This document shows positions 44,832 through 53,970 of a stretch of DNA of 54,040 bases, piece after piece; the stretch's first letter is position 1, and each line of letters starts with the position of its first letter. Source of the DNA: Shimia litoralis (GTDB lineage Bacteria; Pseudomonadota; Alphaproteobacteria; Rhodobacterales; Rhodobacteraceae); the NCBI RefSeq assembly GCF_005518135.1, contig NZ_SULI01000020.1, positions 1-54,040 on the forward strand, read 5' to 3'. The notes under the pieces were generated by a model, which worked only from the letters and a program-made list of their open reading frames with translations, searched no databases and was not told where the DNA came from. A program made the position numbers and the translations under genes.

Positions 44832-46220
44832 TTACTTGAACAGGCCCTGCTTTTTGATCTGCTCTAGCGTCAGATCAAGTGCACGAGTCGCACGTTCAAT
44901 GAGCGTGTCGATTTCGTCTTTGGTGATCACCAAAGGCGGCGAGATGATCATACGATCCCCCACGTGACGCATAATCAGATTGTTTGCAAAACAATGCTCG
45001 CGACAAATCAAGCCAACCGCACCAGAGTCCCCATCAAAGGGCGCACGCTCGGCCTTGTTTGGGCTCAGGGCAATGGCGCCCATCATCCCAACAATGCACG
45101 CATCAGCGACAAGCGGGTGATCGGCCAGCGCTTTCCATTTTTTCTGGAGATACGGTCCGGTGTCGTTGCGAACCCGATCAACAATGTTTTCTTCCTCAAG
45201 AATTCTTAGGTTTTCAAGAGCAATCGCGGCAGCGACCGGGTGACCAGAATAAGTATATCCGTGGTTAAACTCGCACCCGGCAATCACCTCGGCAACTTCG
45301 TCACAGACAATCGATCCACCAATCGGAGCATATCCCGAGCTCAAGCCCTTTGCGATGCTCATGATGTGGGGCTTGATCCCCATCGTTTCGGACCCGAACC
45401 AATTTCCCGTGCGCCCAAAGCCGCAGATGACTTCGTCTGCTATCAGGAGAATTTCGTATTTATCGCAAATGCGCTGAATTTCCGGCCAATAGGTCGACGG
45501 AGGAATAATTACGCCCCCGGCGCCTTGCACGGGCTCGGCGATAAAGGCAGCGACCTTGTCCTCGCCCAGCGCCAAAATGGCCTTTTCCAATTCCTGTGCG
45601 CGTTGCAGACCGAACTCTTCAGGCGTTGTGTCGCCGCCTTCAGCATACCAATTCGGTTGAGGAATATGATGAACATCCGGAATCGGCAGACCGCCCTGCT
45701 CGTGCATGGGTGTCATTCCGCCAAGACTTGCGCCCGCCATGGTCGACCCGTGGTAAGCATTGTTCCGGCTAATAATGATCTTTTTGTCTGGCTTGCCTTT
45801 TTGGGCCCAGTACACACGCACCATGCGCATATTTGTATCGTTTGCCTCAGAACCTGACCCTGCATAGAATACGTGGTTCAGATCCCCCGGTGCCAGTTCT
45901 GCAAGTTTGGCAGAAAGAGCGATTACCGGCACATGCGACGTTTGAAAGAACGTGTTGTAGTATGGCAGTTCGCGAATTTGACGCGCCGCGACATCTGCAA
46001 TTTCATCGCGCCCATAGCCGACATTCACACACCATAGACCCGCCATAGCATCAAGAATTTCGCATCCCTCGGAGTCCGTCAACGTGACGCCTGTCGCGCG
46101 CGTGATGATCCGCGCGCCCTTTTCGGCCAGTTCGCCCTGATGGGAAAATGGGTGTAAATGGTGTGCTGCATCCAATGCCTGCAATTCAGCAGTGGGCAGG
46201 TGATTCGTGATCGTTTCCAT
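44832..46220 (-). CDS. class III aminotransferase, probably putrescine- or diamine-pyruvate type
   Basis: PLP-dependent omega-aminotransferase of 462 residues. The PLP lysine is Lys291 in SIAKGLSSGYAPIG; the phosphate-binding GSGSEANDT, the YHGST segment and DEVICGFGRTG are intact. The overall pattern is that of SpuC-like putrescine or aminobutyrate transaminases, and its position between two polyamine ABC systems supports diamine catabolism. Taurine or beta-alanine activity cannot be excluded. It is preceded by gntR on the same strand (73-base gap containing a TGATCAAATT motif) and ends at a strong terminator. Confidence 0.9.
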   Translation of the reverse strand: METITNHLPTAELQALDAAHHLHPFSHQGELAEKGARIITRATGVTLTDSEGCEILDAMAGLWCVNVGYGRDEIADVAARQIRELPYYNTFFQTSHVPVIALSAKLAELAPGDLNHVFYAGSGSEANDTNMRMVRVYWAQKGKPDKKIIISRNNAYHGSTMAGASLGGMTPMHEQGGLPIPDVHHIPQPNWYAEGGDTTPEEFGLQRAQELEKAILALGEDKVAAFIAEPVQGAGGVIIPPSTYWPEIQRICDKYEILLIADEVICGFGRTGNWFGSETMGIKPHIMSIAKGLSSGYAPIGGSIVCDEVAEVIAGCEFNHGYTYSGHPVAAAIALENLRILEEENIVDRVRNDTGPYLQKKWKALADHPLVADACIVGMMGAIALSPNKAERAPFDGDSGAVGLICREHCFANNLIMRHVGDRMIISPPLVITKDEIDTLIERATRALDLTLEQIKKQGLFK

Positions 46221-46282
46221 GACGGACCTCGCAAAATAGAGAATAGCCCGACGATAGACGTCGGAGACTTACCATCAGAATA

Positions 46283-46292
46283 TGATCAAATT
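46283..46292. promoter_or_regulatory. TGATCAAATT motif before the aminotransferase, candidate GntR site
   Basis: The decamer TGATCAAATT occurs here, 63 bases before the aminotransferase start, and again at 47100-47109 between gntR and the PotF-like gene. Matching copies upstream of the genes flanking gntR suggest a regulator binding site. Confidence 0.4.
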
Positions 46293-46293
46293 T

Positions 46294-47013
46294 TCAGGTG
46301 TCAATCGTAGCCATGTCGCTCGGTGGATTTTCCAACGCATGGCGCACCTGCTCCATGCCCTGTACGACATCATCTCGGATCGCATCGGCGGCCGCGGATG
46401 CATTCTTGTCTCTTAACGCTTGTAGCGTAACTTTATGTTCGTCAGGCAGGTTCTGGGTGCCCATACGCCCACACACAACCCGCAAAGATGGCCCAAATCT
46501 CAGCCACAAACCCTCTGCGATCTCCGTAAGAATTGGCGCTTCGGCAATAGCGTAAAGCTTGGCATGGAAAGCATAATTTTGCTCGAGATATGCACCAACA
46601 TCGCCTTGCTCGATTGCACGATCCAATCTGGCATCTATTTGTTCCAGAGCTTCGATGTCTTCTACTGTGGCCCGCTCAGTTGCGCGTGCGGCGAGCTGCG
46701 GCTCAAGTGCCTGTCGGGCATAGATCAATTCATCAATGCTATTTGCATCCGGCATGGGCACACACACCCGACGATTCCCTTGAAATTCAAGCGCTCCTTC
46801 AGCCGTTAAACGGCGAATCGCTTCACGAACAGGGGTCATTCCTGCCCCCAATTCGCTCACAAGACCCTGAATTGTGACCGCTTGGCCCGGTGCAAGCTCT
46901 CCGAACAGTATCTGCGTGCGGAGCTGTTCGTAAACTTGTTGATGAACCGGAATACGATGAACGTTTTCATTGCCTTGGGGTTTTGGACGTGCGGACCTGA
47001 GTGTGCCTGTCAT
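46294..47013 (-). CDS. GntR-family regulator with FCD domain
   Basis: FadR-subfamily regulator. Residues about 25-85 are a winged helix (VYEQLRTQILFGELAPGQ, GAGMTPVREAIRRLTAEGAL), and residues about 95-230 an FCD ligand-binding helical domain (ARQALEPQLAARA, NYAFHAKLYAIAE with metal-binding histidines). ATG 47013 (start MTGTLRSAR) is chosen because AAGGA lies 8 bases before it; ATGs at 47037 and 47034 are less well placed. It lies between the aminotransferase and the divergent PotF-like operon, so it probably senses a polyamine-related acid and controls both. Confidence 0.88.
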   Translation of the reverse strand: MTGTLRSARPKPQGNENVHRIPVHQQVYEQLRTQILFGELAPGQAVTIQGLVSELGAGMTPVREAIRRLTAEGALEFQGNRRVCVPMPDANSIDELIYARQALEPQLAARATERATVEDIEALEQIDARLDRAIEQGDVGAYLEQNYAFHAKLYAIAEAPILTEIAEGLWLRFGPSLRVVCGRMGTQNLPDEHKVTLQALRDKNASAAADAIRDDVVQGMEQVRHALENPPSDMATIDT

Positions 47014-47080
47014 TTGTGCAATCCTTGTGTTCATCATTCCGCTTTCGCAACTAAATATTCATGTCAACTGCAATGCAATG

Positions 47081-47109
47081 TTGCCATATTGCAAAAACTT
47101 GATCAAATT
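47081..47109. promoter_or_regulatory. gntR-potF intergenic palindromes
   Basis: TTGC-CATATT-GCAA (47081-47094) and the palindrome TTGATCAA (47099-47106), which is part of the TGATCAAATT motif, lie in the 151-base divergent region. Both are plausible FadR-type GntR operators controlling the flanking genes. Confidence 0.45.
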
Positions 47110-47164
47110 AATCCCACGAATTTCGAAGGTCGAGTGATGCTCGACGATCCAACGGGAGACTACA

Positions 47165-48250
47165 ATGAAACACACTCTGCTGACTTTGACGACAACTGTC
47201 GCACTAAGCGCCATGGCCGCAAGCGCCGAAGAAGTGCGGGTCTATAACTGGTCCGACTATATCGACGAAGAGCTATTGGCCAAATTCGAAGCAGAAACCG
47301 GCATCGAGCTGATCTATGACGTATTCGACAGCAACGAAGTTCTTGAAACCAAATTGCTTGCGGGCGGATCGGGTTATGACGTCGTAGTTCCAACCGGATC
47401 GTTCATGGCGCGCCAAATCCAAGCTGGCGCATTCCAGAAACTGGACATGGCGCAACTGCCAAATGCTGGCAACATGTGGGACCAGATCGAAGAACGGACC
47501 GCTCTCTACGATCCGGGCAATGCATACTCGATCAACTACATGTGGGGCACAACCGGCCTTGGTGTGAACACTGCTAAAGTTGCCGAAGCACTGGGTGACG
47601 ATGCACCGATTGACTCTCTGGCGTTGGTTTTTGATCCGGCAAACATGGAAAAACTGCAAGCATGCGGCGTATATTTCCTTGATGCACCAGACGAAATGAT
47701 CCCCGCGGCACTTAAATTCCTTGGTGAAGATCCAAACAGCATGGACCCCGATGTGGTCGCAAAGGCAGAGCCAGTGTTGAGCGCTGTGCGTCCGTATATC
47801 AAAAAATTCCACAGCTCCGAATACATCAACGCACTCGCCAATGGCGACATCTGCGTCGCGTTTGGATGGTCAGGTGACATTCTTCAGGCCCGCGACCGTG
47901 CTGCAGAAGCCGAAAATGGTGTTGAAATTGCATATAACGCACCCTCAGAGGGCGCTTTGATGTGGTTTGACCAAATGGCCATTCCGGTGGATGCGCCTCA
48001 CCCAGAAGCCGCTCATAAGTTCTTGAACTTTATCATGGACGCTCAGAACATGGCGGCGGCGTCGAACTATGTGTATTACGCTAACGGCAACAAAGAGAGC
48101 CAACAGTTCCTTGAGGCTGACGTGATCGACGACCCGGCAATCTATCCTGGGCCGGACACAATCAAAAACCTCTATATCAAAGAAGCGTACCCACAAAAGG
48201 TTCAACGCAAAGCCACGCGCATGTGGACAAAAATCAAATCCGGCACCTAA
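47165..48250 (+). CDS. putrescine-type substrate-binding protein (PotF-like)
   Basis: Periplasmic binding protein, 361 residues with a signal peptide (residues 1-20, SAMAASAEE). EVRVYNWSDYIDEELLAKFE and VFDSNEVLETKLLAGGSGYDVVVPT are hallmarks of PotD/PotF. Aromatic and acidic positions expected to hold the diamine (for example the SDY and WGT segments) are present but were not modelled. GGGAG lies 8 bases before ATG 47165. It is first in a PotFGHI-like operon; a hairpin follows its stop, which commonly boosts binding-protein mRNA. Confidence 0.93.
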   Translation: MKHTLLTLTTTVALSAMAASAEEVRVYNWSDYIDEELLAKFEAETGIELIYDVFDSNEVLETKLLAGGSGYDVVVPTGSFMARQIQAGAFQKLDMAQLPNAGNMWDQIEERTALYDPGNAYSINYMWGTTGLGVNTAKVAEALGDDAPIDSLALVFDPANMEKLQACGVYFLDAPDEMIPAALKFLGEDPNSMDPDVVAKAEPVLSAVRPYIKKFHSSEYINALANGDICVAFGWSGDILQARDRAAEAENGVEIAYNAPSEGALMWFDQMAIPVDAPHPEAAHKFLNFIMDAQNMAAASNYVYYANGNKESQQFLEADVIDDPAIYPGPDTIKNLYIKEAYPQKVQRKATRMWTKIKSGT

Positions 48251-48265
48251 GATCGGCTCACCATT

Positions 48266-48290
48266 GGCCCGCGCATTCCTTGCGCGGGCC
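48266..48290 (+). other. intercistronic hairpin after the PotF-like gene
   Basis: A perfect 9-bp stem (GGCCCGCGC / GCGCGGGCC, 7-base loop) in the 69-base gap between binding-protein and ATPase genes. There is only a weak T-tract, so partial termination or mRNA protection is likely. Confidence 0.6.
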
Positions 48291-48319
48291 TTCGTAATTT
48301 CAGAGACAGAGAGACACAA

Positions 48320-49447
48320 ATGGCGCTTGATGAATTTGCACCTTGGCGAGACCCCAATGCCAAACCGATTATCCATTTTCAGAATGTAACCAAACGCTTT
48401 GGCGACTTTGTGGCCATCGATGATCTTACTATCGATATTTACGAACAAGAATTCTTTGCTCTGCTTGGGCCATCTGGATGTGGCAAAACGACATTGATGC
48501 GTATGCTCGCCGGGTTTGAAACCCCAACAGAAGGTACCATCTTGTTATCAGGCGAAGACATTGGGCCGATTCCACCAAACAAGCGCGCCGTGAACATGAT
48601 GTTCCAGTCCTATGCTCTGTTTCCACATCTGTCCATTTGGGACAATATCGCGTTTGGCCTGCGGCGTGACAACATGCCAAAGAATGAAGTCGGCGACCGG
48701 GTCGAAGAGATGCTGCGCCTGACGCGTATGGAAAAGTTCGCCCGACGCAAACCACATCAAGTATCTGGCGGTCAACGCCAGAGGGTCGCATTGGCGCGCA
48801 GCTTGGCCAAAGCGCCCAAACTGCTTTTGCTGGATGAACCCTTGGGCGCACTTGATAAAAAACTGCGTCAGGATACGCAATTTGAACTGATGGACATTCA
48901 GGAAAAGACCGGCACAACGTTTGTCATTGTGACCCATGACCAAGAAGAAGCCATGACCGTCGCAAGCCGCGTTGCCGTTATGGATCACGGAAAAATTGTC
49001 CAGGTCGCAACGCCCGACGCAATTTACGAAACACCCAATTCAACATATGTCGCCGACTTTATTGGCGACGTGAACCTGATCGAGGGCAAAGCAGTGGCGC
49101 AGGATGGCGAGAAGGTCACCATCGCGTGGGCCGAGGGCCAGCCAGACATCATCGGAACCTCAGACAAGCCATTCTCCAATGGCAAAACAGTTCACTTTGC
49201 GATCCGGCCTGAGAAAATTGCGATTGCAGCCGAAAAACCTGATGGAGCGGCAAATACCATCCAAGGCAAGGTGCTTGATATCGCGTATTTGGGGAATATT
49301 TCCACTTATCACGTCGAGCTGGCCAATGGTCACATCATCAAAGCTCAGGCAGCCAATAACCGCCGGATTTCTCGACGCAGCTTTACTTGGGAAGACCAAG
49401 TTTGGCTTAGCTGGACGGACACCGCCGGCATCCTATTGGAGTCATAA
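48320..49447 (+). CDS. putrescine-type ABC transporter ATP-binding protein (PotG-like)
   Basis: ABC ATPase of 375 residues energising the PotF-like importer. Walker A GPSGCGKTT, signature VSGGQRQRV, Walker B LLLDEPLGALDKKL and H-loop THDQEEAM are all intact, and a TOBE domain follows (ADFIGDVNLIEG onward). A 40-residue N-terminal extension precedes the nucleotide-binding domain, as in PotG. It lies 3 bases upstream of the first permease gene, so the two are tightly co-translated. Confidence 0.94.
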   Translation: MALDEFAPWRDPNAKPIIHFQNVTKRFGDFVAIDDLTIDIYEQEFFALLGPSGCGKTTLMRMLAGFETPTEGTILLSGEDIGPIPPNKRAVNMMFQSYALFPHLSIWDNIAFGLRRDNMPKNEVGDRVEEMLRLTRMEKFARRKPHQVSGGQRQRVALARSLAKAPKLLLLDEPLGALDKKLRQDTQFELMDIQEKTGTTFVIVTHDQEEAMTVASRVAVMDHGKIVQVATPDAIYETPNSTYVADFIGDVNLIEGKAVAQDGEKVTIAWAEGQPDIIGTSDKPFSNGKTVHFAIRPEKIAIAAEKPDGAANTIQGKVLDIAYLGNISTYHVELANGHIIKAQAANNRRISRRSFTWEDQVWLSWTDTAGILLES

Positions 49448-49450
49448 GCC

Positions 49451-50341
49451 ATGCGCAGATTTTCTCTGATTTCCATTCCGTATTTGTGGTTGCTGGCGCT
49501 GTTTTTGGTGCCCTTCATCATTGTTCTGAAAATCTCTCTTTCAGATTCAGCACTCGCAATTCCGCCTTACACTCCGACGCTGGACTTTTCCGAAGGCTGG
49601 GCGGGAATCAAGGCATTTTGGTCAGAACTCGACATGGAGAACTTTGTTTTCCTGACCGAAGACGATCTGTACTGGAAGGCCTACCTATCAAGCCTGAATA
49701 TCGCGATCGTGTCCACGATCTTGACGCTTCTTGTTGGTTTTCCAATCGCTTATGCAATGGCACGTGCACCAGAGGAATGGCGACCAACGCTACTTATGCT
49801 CATAATCCTGCCCTTTTGGACAAGCTTTTTGATCCGCGTGTACTCGTGGATGGGCATCTTGAGCCAAGAAGGGTATCTTAACCAACTATTGCTCTCACTT
49901 GGGATTATTTCAGAACCATTGGTGATTTTGAATACCAACACAGCCGTCTATATCGGCATTGTATATACGTATCTTCCGTTCATGATCCTGCCGATCTATG
50001 CGGCTCTGGAGAAGCTCGACGGAAGTTTGCTGGAGGCGGCCGAAGATTTGGGCTGTTCAAGAACATCTGCATTCTGGCTTGTAACGGTCCCACTATCCAA
50101 ACAAGGCATTATCGCCGGATCTTTCCTTGTGTTTATTCCAACGCTTGGCGAATTCGTAATCCCCTCATTGCTGGGCGGATCAAAAACTCTGATGATCGGC
50201 AAAGTTCTTTGGGAAGAGTTCTTTAGCAACCGAGATTGGCCTGTTGCCTCGGCAGTCGCCATCATCTTGCTCCTAATTTTGGTCATCCCAATCATTCTGT
50301 TTCAACGCAACGAGCAAAAACAACGGGAGGCAGAAGGATGA
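49451..50341 (+). CDS. putrescine-type ABC transporter permease (PotH-like)
   Basis: Permease of 296 residues with about six membrane helices. The first (SIPYLWLLALFLVPFIIVLKIS) and the EAA loop (LLEAAEDLGCSRTSAFWLVTVPL) match PotB/PotH. Hydrophilic loop residues about 35-75 are moderately extended. It starts 3 bases after the ATPase gene and its stop overlaps the next permease start by 4 bases (ATGA), indicating a single translational unit. Confidence 0.92.
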   Translation: MRRFSLISIPYLWLLALFLVPFIIVLKISLSDSALAIPPYTPTLDFSEGWAGIKAFWSELDMENFVFLTEDDLYWKAYLSSLNIAIVSTILTLLVGFPIAYAMARAPEEWRPTLLMLIILPFWTSFLIRVYSWMGILSQEGYLNQLLLSLGIISEPLVILNTNTAVYIGIVYTYLPFMILPIYAALEKLDGSLLEAAEDLGCSRTSAFWLVTVPLSKQGIIAGSFLVFIPTLGEFVIPSLLGGSKTLMIGKVLWEEFFSNRDWPVASAVAIILLLILVIPIILFQRNEQKQREAEG

Positions 50342-51156
50342 GACGCTTTACATGGTTCAACGCAACCTCGATCACACTTGGTTTCGCATTCCTTTACATG
50401 CCAATGATCATTCTGGTGATCTATAGCTTCAACGCCTCGAAACTTGTTACGGTTTGGGCTGGGTTTTCGACCAAATGGTATGGCGAACTCTTGCAAGATA
50501 GCGCATTTCTGGACGCCGTTTGGGTGACGGTTAAGGTGGCCGTCATGTCGTCTTCTTTGGCAACAATTCTTGGCACAATGGCCGCATATGTGATGGTTCG
50601 CTCGGGCCGCTTTGCAGGGCGAACATTATTCTCTGGAATGATTTACGCCCCACTGGTGATGCCCGAAGTGATCACCGGCCTTTCTTTGCTGTTGCTGTTT
50701 ATCGGTATCGGCATGGATCGCGGGGTATTCACCATTGTCTTAGCGCATACGACATTTGCAATGTGCTATGTCTCTGTTGTTGTATCCTCGCGATTGGTAA
50801 GTTTTGACCAGTCTCTTGAAGAAGCCGCGTTGGATTTAGGATGTTCACCTTGGCAGGCGTTTCGATTGGTGACTTTGCCAATTATCGCACCTGCGGTGAT
50901 CTCTGGGTGGTTGTTGGCGTTTACGCTTTCGCTGGATGACCTTGTCATTGCGTCATTCACTGCAGGCCCATCCGCAACCACATTGCCCATGAAAATATGG
51001 AGTTCGGTGCGATTGGGCGTAAGTCCCAAGATCAACGCGCTGTCTACGTTGATGATCGCTGTTGTCACGATTGGTGTCATAACTGCGTCCTTAATTTCCA
51101 AGCGCAACGCTGTTCGCCAGAAACGTGAAGAACAGGCTGCCGCTAGGTCCGCATGA
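50338..51156 (+). CDS. putrescine-type ABC transporter permease (PotI-like)
   Basis: Second permease, 272 residues, of PotC/PotI type (FLYMPMIILVIYSFNASKLVTVWAGFSTKWY). The EAA loop is LEEAALDLGCSPWQAFRLVTLPI. ATG 50338 is fixed by the ATGA overlap with the previous gene and a GGAGG sequence upstream; longer readings are overlapping extensions into PotH. Its stop again overlaps the next start by 4 bases, coupling transport to an oxidase. Confidence 0.92.
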   Translation: MRRFTWFNATSITLGFAFLYMPMIILVIYSFNASKLVTVWAGFSTKWYGELLQDSAFLDAVWVTVKVAVMSSSLATILGTMAAYVMVRSGRFAGRTLFSGMIYAPLVMPEVITGLSLLLLFIGIGMDRGVFTIVLAHTTFAMCYVSVVVSSRLVSFDQSLEEAALDLGCSPWQAFRLVTLPIIAPAVISGWLLAFTLSLDDLVIASFTAGPSATTLPMKIWSSVRLGVSPKINALSTLMIAVVTIGVITASLISKRNAVRQKREEQAAARSA

Positions 51157-52478
51157 CACATATCTGCGATGATTTTGCTTATGGAAACGGGCCGCGCGCG
51201 GCCTGTTTCTGGAATGGGACCGCCAACAGCCCAGCGCGCATGCCCGCAAATGGGCAAATTCATGCAGATGTGGCCATCATAGGTGCGGGGTTTACTGGGC
51301 TGTCTGCTGCACTTCGCTTGTCAAAGGCTGGATACAAAGTTGTTGTGCTCGACTCTCGCTCTGTTGGGTGGGGAGCGTCAGGTCGAAACGGGGGCTTTTG
51401 TTGCATCGGCGGCGCAAAAGCCAGTGACACTCAGTTGCGTCGTATGGTCGGACCACAAGCCGCGCGTGATTACCGTCTGGCAGAACGAGACGCGGTATAT
51501 TTTACCCAAGACCTAATTGCACAACACGGATTTGATGTAGACGCTCAGTTCGGCGGCGAAACGGTCTTGGCTCATCGGCAAAAAGACTATGAGGCCTTCC
51601 ATGATGAAGCACAAAGCCTCTCTGAATTATACGATGTTGATGTTTCTGTGATCCCGCCAGATGATCTAGGCAAACATGGTATGAGCGGGCCATTTTATGG
51701 CGCGATGAATATCCCAATCGGGTTTGGTTTGAATCCACGAAAATACGTTTTACAGTTGGCTACTGCCGCTGAAAGCGCTGGGGCTCGCATATTTGAATCC
51801 TCTGGTGTGCGCTCCATAGAAAAAGTTGGGCACAACTGGAAGCTTTGCACCCCAAATGCCCAAATTGAGTCACCAAAGGTCGTCGTGGCAACAAATGGGT
51901 ATTCAAGTGAAACAGTACCGAAATGGATGGCTGGCAGATACCTCCCAACCCAATCAAGTGTTATCGTCACGCGCCCCCTCAGCCCCGAAGAGCTGGCTGA
52001 GCAAGGTTGGAGCACTCACCAATTGGCGTATGACACGCGCAATCTCTTGCATTACTTCCGATTACTGCCAAACGGCCGGTTCTTGTTTGGCATGCGTGGC
52101 GGCCTTTCTACGACCTCGAAAACCCATGATGCCGTGCAGAGCCTGATCCGCCAAGACTTTGAGACAATGTTCCCTAAATGGGCACATGTCGAAACACCTT
52201 GGTACTGGACTGGTTTTGTTTGCCTGTCACGCAACCTGACACCGTTTGCCGGACCGATACCGGAACATGCCGGTATGTATGCCGGATTTGGATATCATGG
52301 AAACGGGGTGGCCATGGGCAGCTATTCCGGTGCTCTTGTCGCGGATCAAATCATGGGGGACACGGGTCTAAGATTACCCAAAGTCATGCAAATTCCGCCC
52401 CGAAAGTTCCCATTCGGTCAAAAGCGCCGCGCGTTAATGTATCCGGCTTACGTTGCCTATAATTTTAAGGACCGCTGA
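51153..52478 (+). CDS. FAD-dependent amine oxidoreductase, gamma-glutamylputrescine oxidase-like (PuuB-type)
   Basis: DAO-family flavoenzyme of 441 residues. The dinucleotide-binding motif is AIIGAGFTG (Gly44, Gly46, Gly49), and the SVGWGASGRNGGF segment is typical of PuuB/OrdL oxidases that act on gamma-glutamylated or free amines. C-terminal GFGYHGNGVAMGSYSG closes the FAD site. The ATG overlaps the PotI stop by 4 bases, so the enzyme probably acts on the imported compound. No glutamate-putrescine ligase (puuA) is in the window. Its 3' end overlaps the convergent kinase-like gene by 22 bases. Confidence 0.85.
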   Translation: MTHICDDFAYGNGPRAACFWNGTANSPARMPANGQIHADVAIIGAGFTGLSAALRLSKAGYKVVVLDSRSVGWGASGRNGGFCCIGGAKASDTQLRRMVGPQAARDYRLAERDAVYFTQDLIAQHGFDVDAQFGGETVLAHRQKDYEAFHDEAQSLSELYDVDVSVIPPDDLGKHGMSGPFYGAMNIPIGFGLNPRKYVLQLATAAESAGARIFESSGVRSIEKVGHNWKLCTPNAQIESPKVVVATNGYSSETVPKWMAGRYLPTQSSVIVTRPLSPEELAEQGWSTHQLAYDTRNLLHYFRLLPNGRFLFGMRGGLSTTSKTHDAVQSLIRQDFETMFPKWAHVETPWYWTGFVCLSRNLTPFAGPIPEHAGMYAGFGYHGNGVAMGSYSGALVADQIMGDTGLRLPKVMQIPPRKFPFGQKRRALMYPAYVAYNFKDR

Positions 52479-53284
52479 AGGTATTCAAGCTCGAGTCGCA
52501 GGGCCGCATCGTATTCCGCTTTGCCGTTTTGTGATTGCCACAAGCAATATGCTGCCATTCGCCGATGATACCATGGTGCAAGTTTTTTGTACCGTTCGGC
52601 CAGCATGCAATTTCCAACTGCAAACCAAAACTCCGTGACTTCACATGTTTGCAACGGTGCACCGCGATATAAGAGCTGCATCGCTGGGGATAAAAAGTTA
52701 GAAATATCTTCGCAAACATCCCCAACCGCGGGGCATTGCCAGTCGATCAAGTACAAGCCCATCGTATTGCGGATGATGTTTCCGGGCACAATATCTCCAT
52801 GTAACAAAACGGTATTCTCGGTTGGTGCAACATGGATTTCAGGTGAAAACTCATCGAAAGGCAGCGTGGAATCCAGATCGCAATTCGACAAAATGGCACG
52901 TGTATGAGCTTCGACCTGAACACTGCCATTTGCGACCATCCGGAGCCCGCTTGGAGCTTTCTGCTGATGGATTTTCTCCATCAGTTCTGCGACCTCGGAA
53001 ATACCCGACTGCCATATCTCGCCCGGGATATGCGAATACACATTACATGCCCCATGCTTGGTCTGCATGTGTACCAGAAGTTTTGGCGCAAACTCCAAGT
53101 CTTCCAATTGTGTGAGAAGCTGTGCTTCTGCGACAGGATCATTGGGAAACATCGGATTCGGAGCAGGTCCAAGGTACAACTTTACCACGACGGGTGGCTC
53201 ATTGTGTTGCGGCTGGACGCACCAAGACGCGTTTGTGCGGCCACCTGACAACCGCGTCCATATCGCTCCCTGCATATGCGGCAT
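52457..53284 (-). CDS. aminoglycoside/choline phosphotransferase family protein
   Basis: APH-type kinase fold of 275 residues. Catalytic LLHGDIVPGNII (Brenner motif, HGD-x4-N) and YLIDWQCPAVGD (metal-binding Asp) are present; the N-lobe has VVVKLYLGP with the ATP lysine. The family phosphorylates hydroxyls of choline, ethanolamine, sugars or antibiotics; substrate is unknown, and its presence does not imply drug resistance. The ATG at 53284 gives a slightly short N-terminus; the frame is open further upstream without a standard start codon. It is convergent with the oxidase and overlaps it by 22 bases. Confidence 0.75.
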   Translation of the reverse strand: MPHMQGAIWTRLSGGRTNASWCVQPQHNEPPVVVKLYLGPAPNPMFPNDPVAEAQLLTQLEDLEFAPKLLVHMQTKHGACNVYSHIPGEIWQSGISEVAELMEKIHQQKAPSGLRMVANGSVQVEAHTRAILSNCDLDSTLPFDEFSPEIHVAPTENTVLLHGDIVPGNIIRNTMGLYLIDWQCPAVGDVCEDISNFLSPAMQLLYRGAPLQTCEVTEFWFAVGNCMLAERYKKLAPWYHRRMAAYCLWQSQNGKAEYDAALRLELEYLQRSLKL

Positions 53285-53403
53285 CTGCGCTTCAATCGCG
53301 GAAATCAGGGTCGTAGGGCATTGATCAGCAAGATGTATCAGGGCGAAATCCAGTCAAGAAAACCGGTGCGACGCTAATTGAGTTTCACCCTGTCGACAAG
53401 CCC

Positions 53404-53970
53404 TCAGGAAGGCGCGCGTAATGCGGTGACATCCGACGCCGGAACAGTTGCCCCCCCATTCAATACCAGCACCAGTCCATCTGAACCCGTTCGCGCCTCA
53501 ATCACCTGCCCGTATGTGCTAGCAGGTTGTTCCCCTAGCGAGGCACCATTCGCAAAACTTTCGGTACGAAATGTATATAAGCCATCTTGAACGCGCGCCC
53601 CTGTCGTGTTGATCCCCCCCCACTCCAAACTCGACGCTCCTGTTCCAATCGCTTGCCGATAGACTTCGGCTCCGGCTTGATCACGCACAACAATTTGCAC
53701 CGAATCCGCCAGCCCAGCAGGTGCCGTTGAAATCTGGATTGGGTCACCAGAAAAATGGGCGGGCGATTCCGACTTGGCCTGCATCCCAACCCACCCAGCG
53801 AGCTGGGAGATACCCATAGTGTTCAACTGGCCCTGAACAGATGTCAAAAGTTCATTGGTCAATACTTGTTGTTCTACAGATGAAAACGTCGCCAATTGCA
53901 CCGCATAATCCGAAGAGTCCACAGGATTCAGAGGGTCTTGATTTCGCATTTGTGCCGTGAGCATTTTCAA
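53404..53970 (-). CDS. flgD: flagellar hook-capping protein FlgD, N-terminus unresolved
   Basis: FlgD caps the growing hook and guides FlgE assembly. The conserved N-terminal block (FLKMLTAQMRNQDPLNPVDSSDYAVQLATFSSVEQ) and the central WVGMQAKSES and C-terminal FlgD Ig-like/Tudor domains are clear. From a TTG at 53970 the protein has 188 residues, but homologous sequence (SNRDRSTFLKML) continues upstream in frame to a TAG at 54037-54039 with no ATG or GTG. So the true start is unusual, or a frameshift near the window edge disrupts the N-terminus. Other flagellar genes should lie beyond the window. Confidence 0.85.
   Translation of the reverse strand: MKMLTAQMRNQDPLNPVDSSDYAVQLATFSSVEQQVLTNELLTSVQGQLNTMGISQLAGWVGMQAKSESPAHFSGDPIQISTAPAGLADSVQIVVRDQAGAEVYRQAIGTGASSLEWGGINTTGARVQDGLYTFRTESFANGASLGEQPASTYGQVIEARTGSDGLVLVLNGGATVPASDVTALRAPS

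Noticed and set aside
52457-53284. Antibiotic resistance phosphotransferase
   Set aside because: Only the general kinase motifs are present; the family covers many metabolic kinases and the context is chromosomal.
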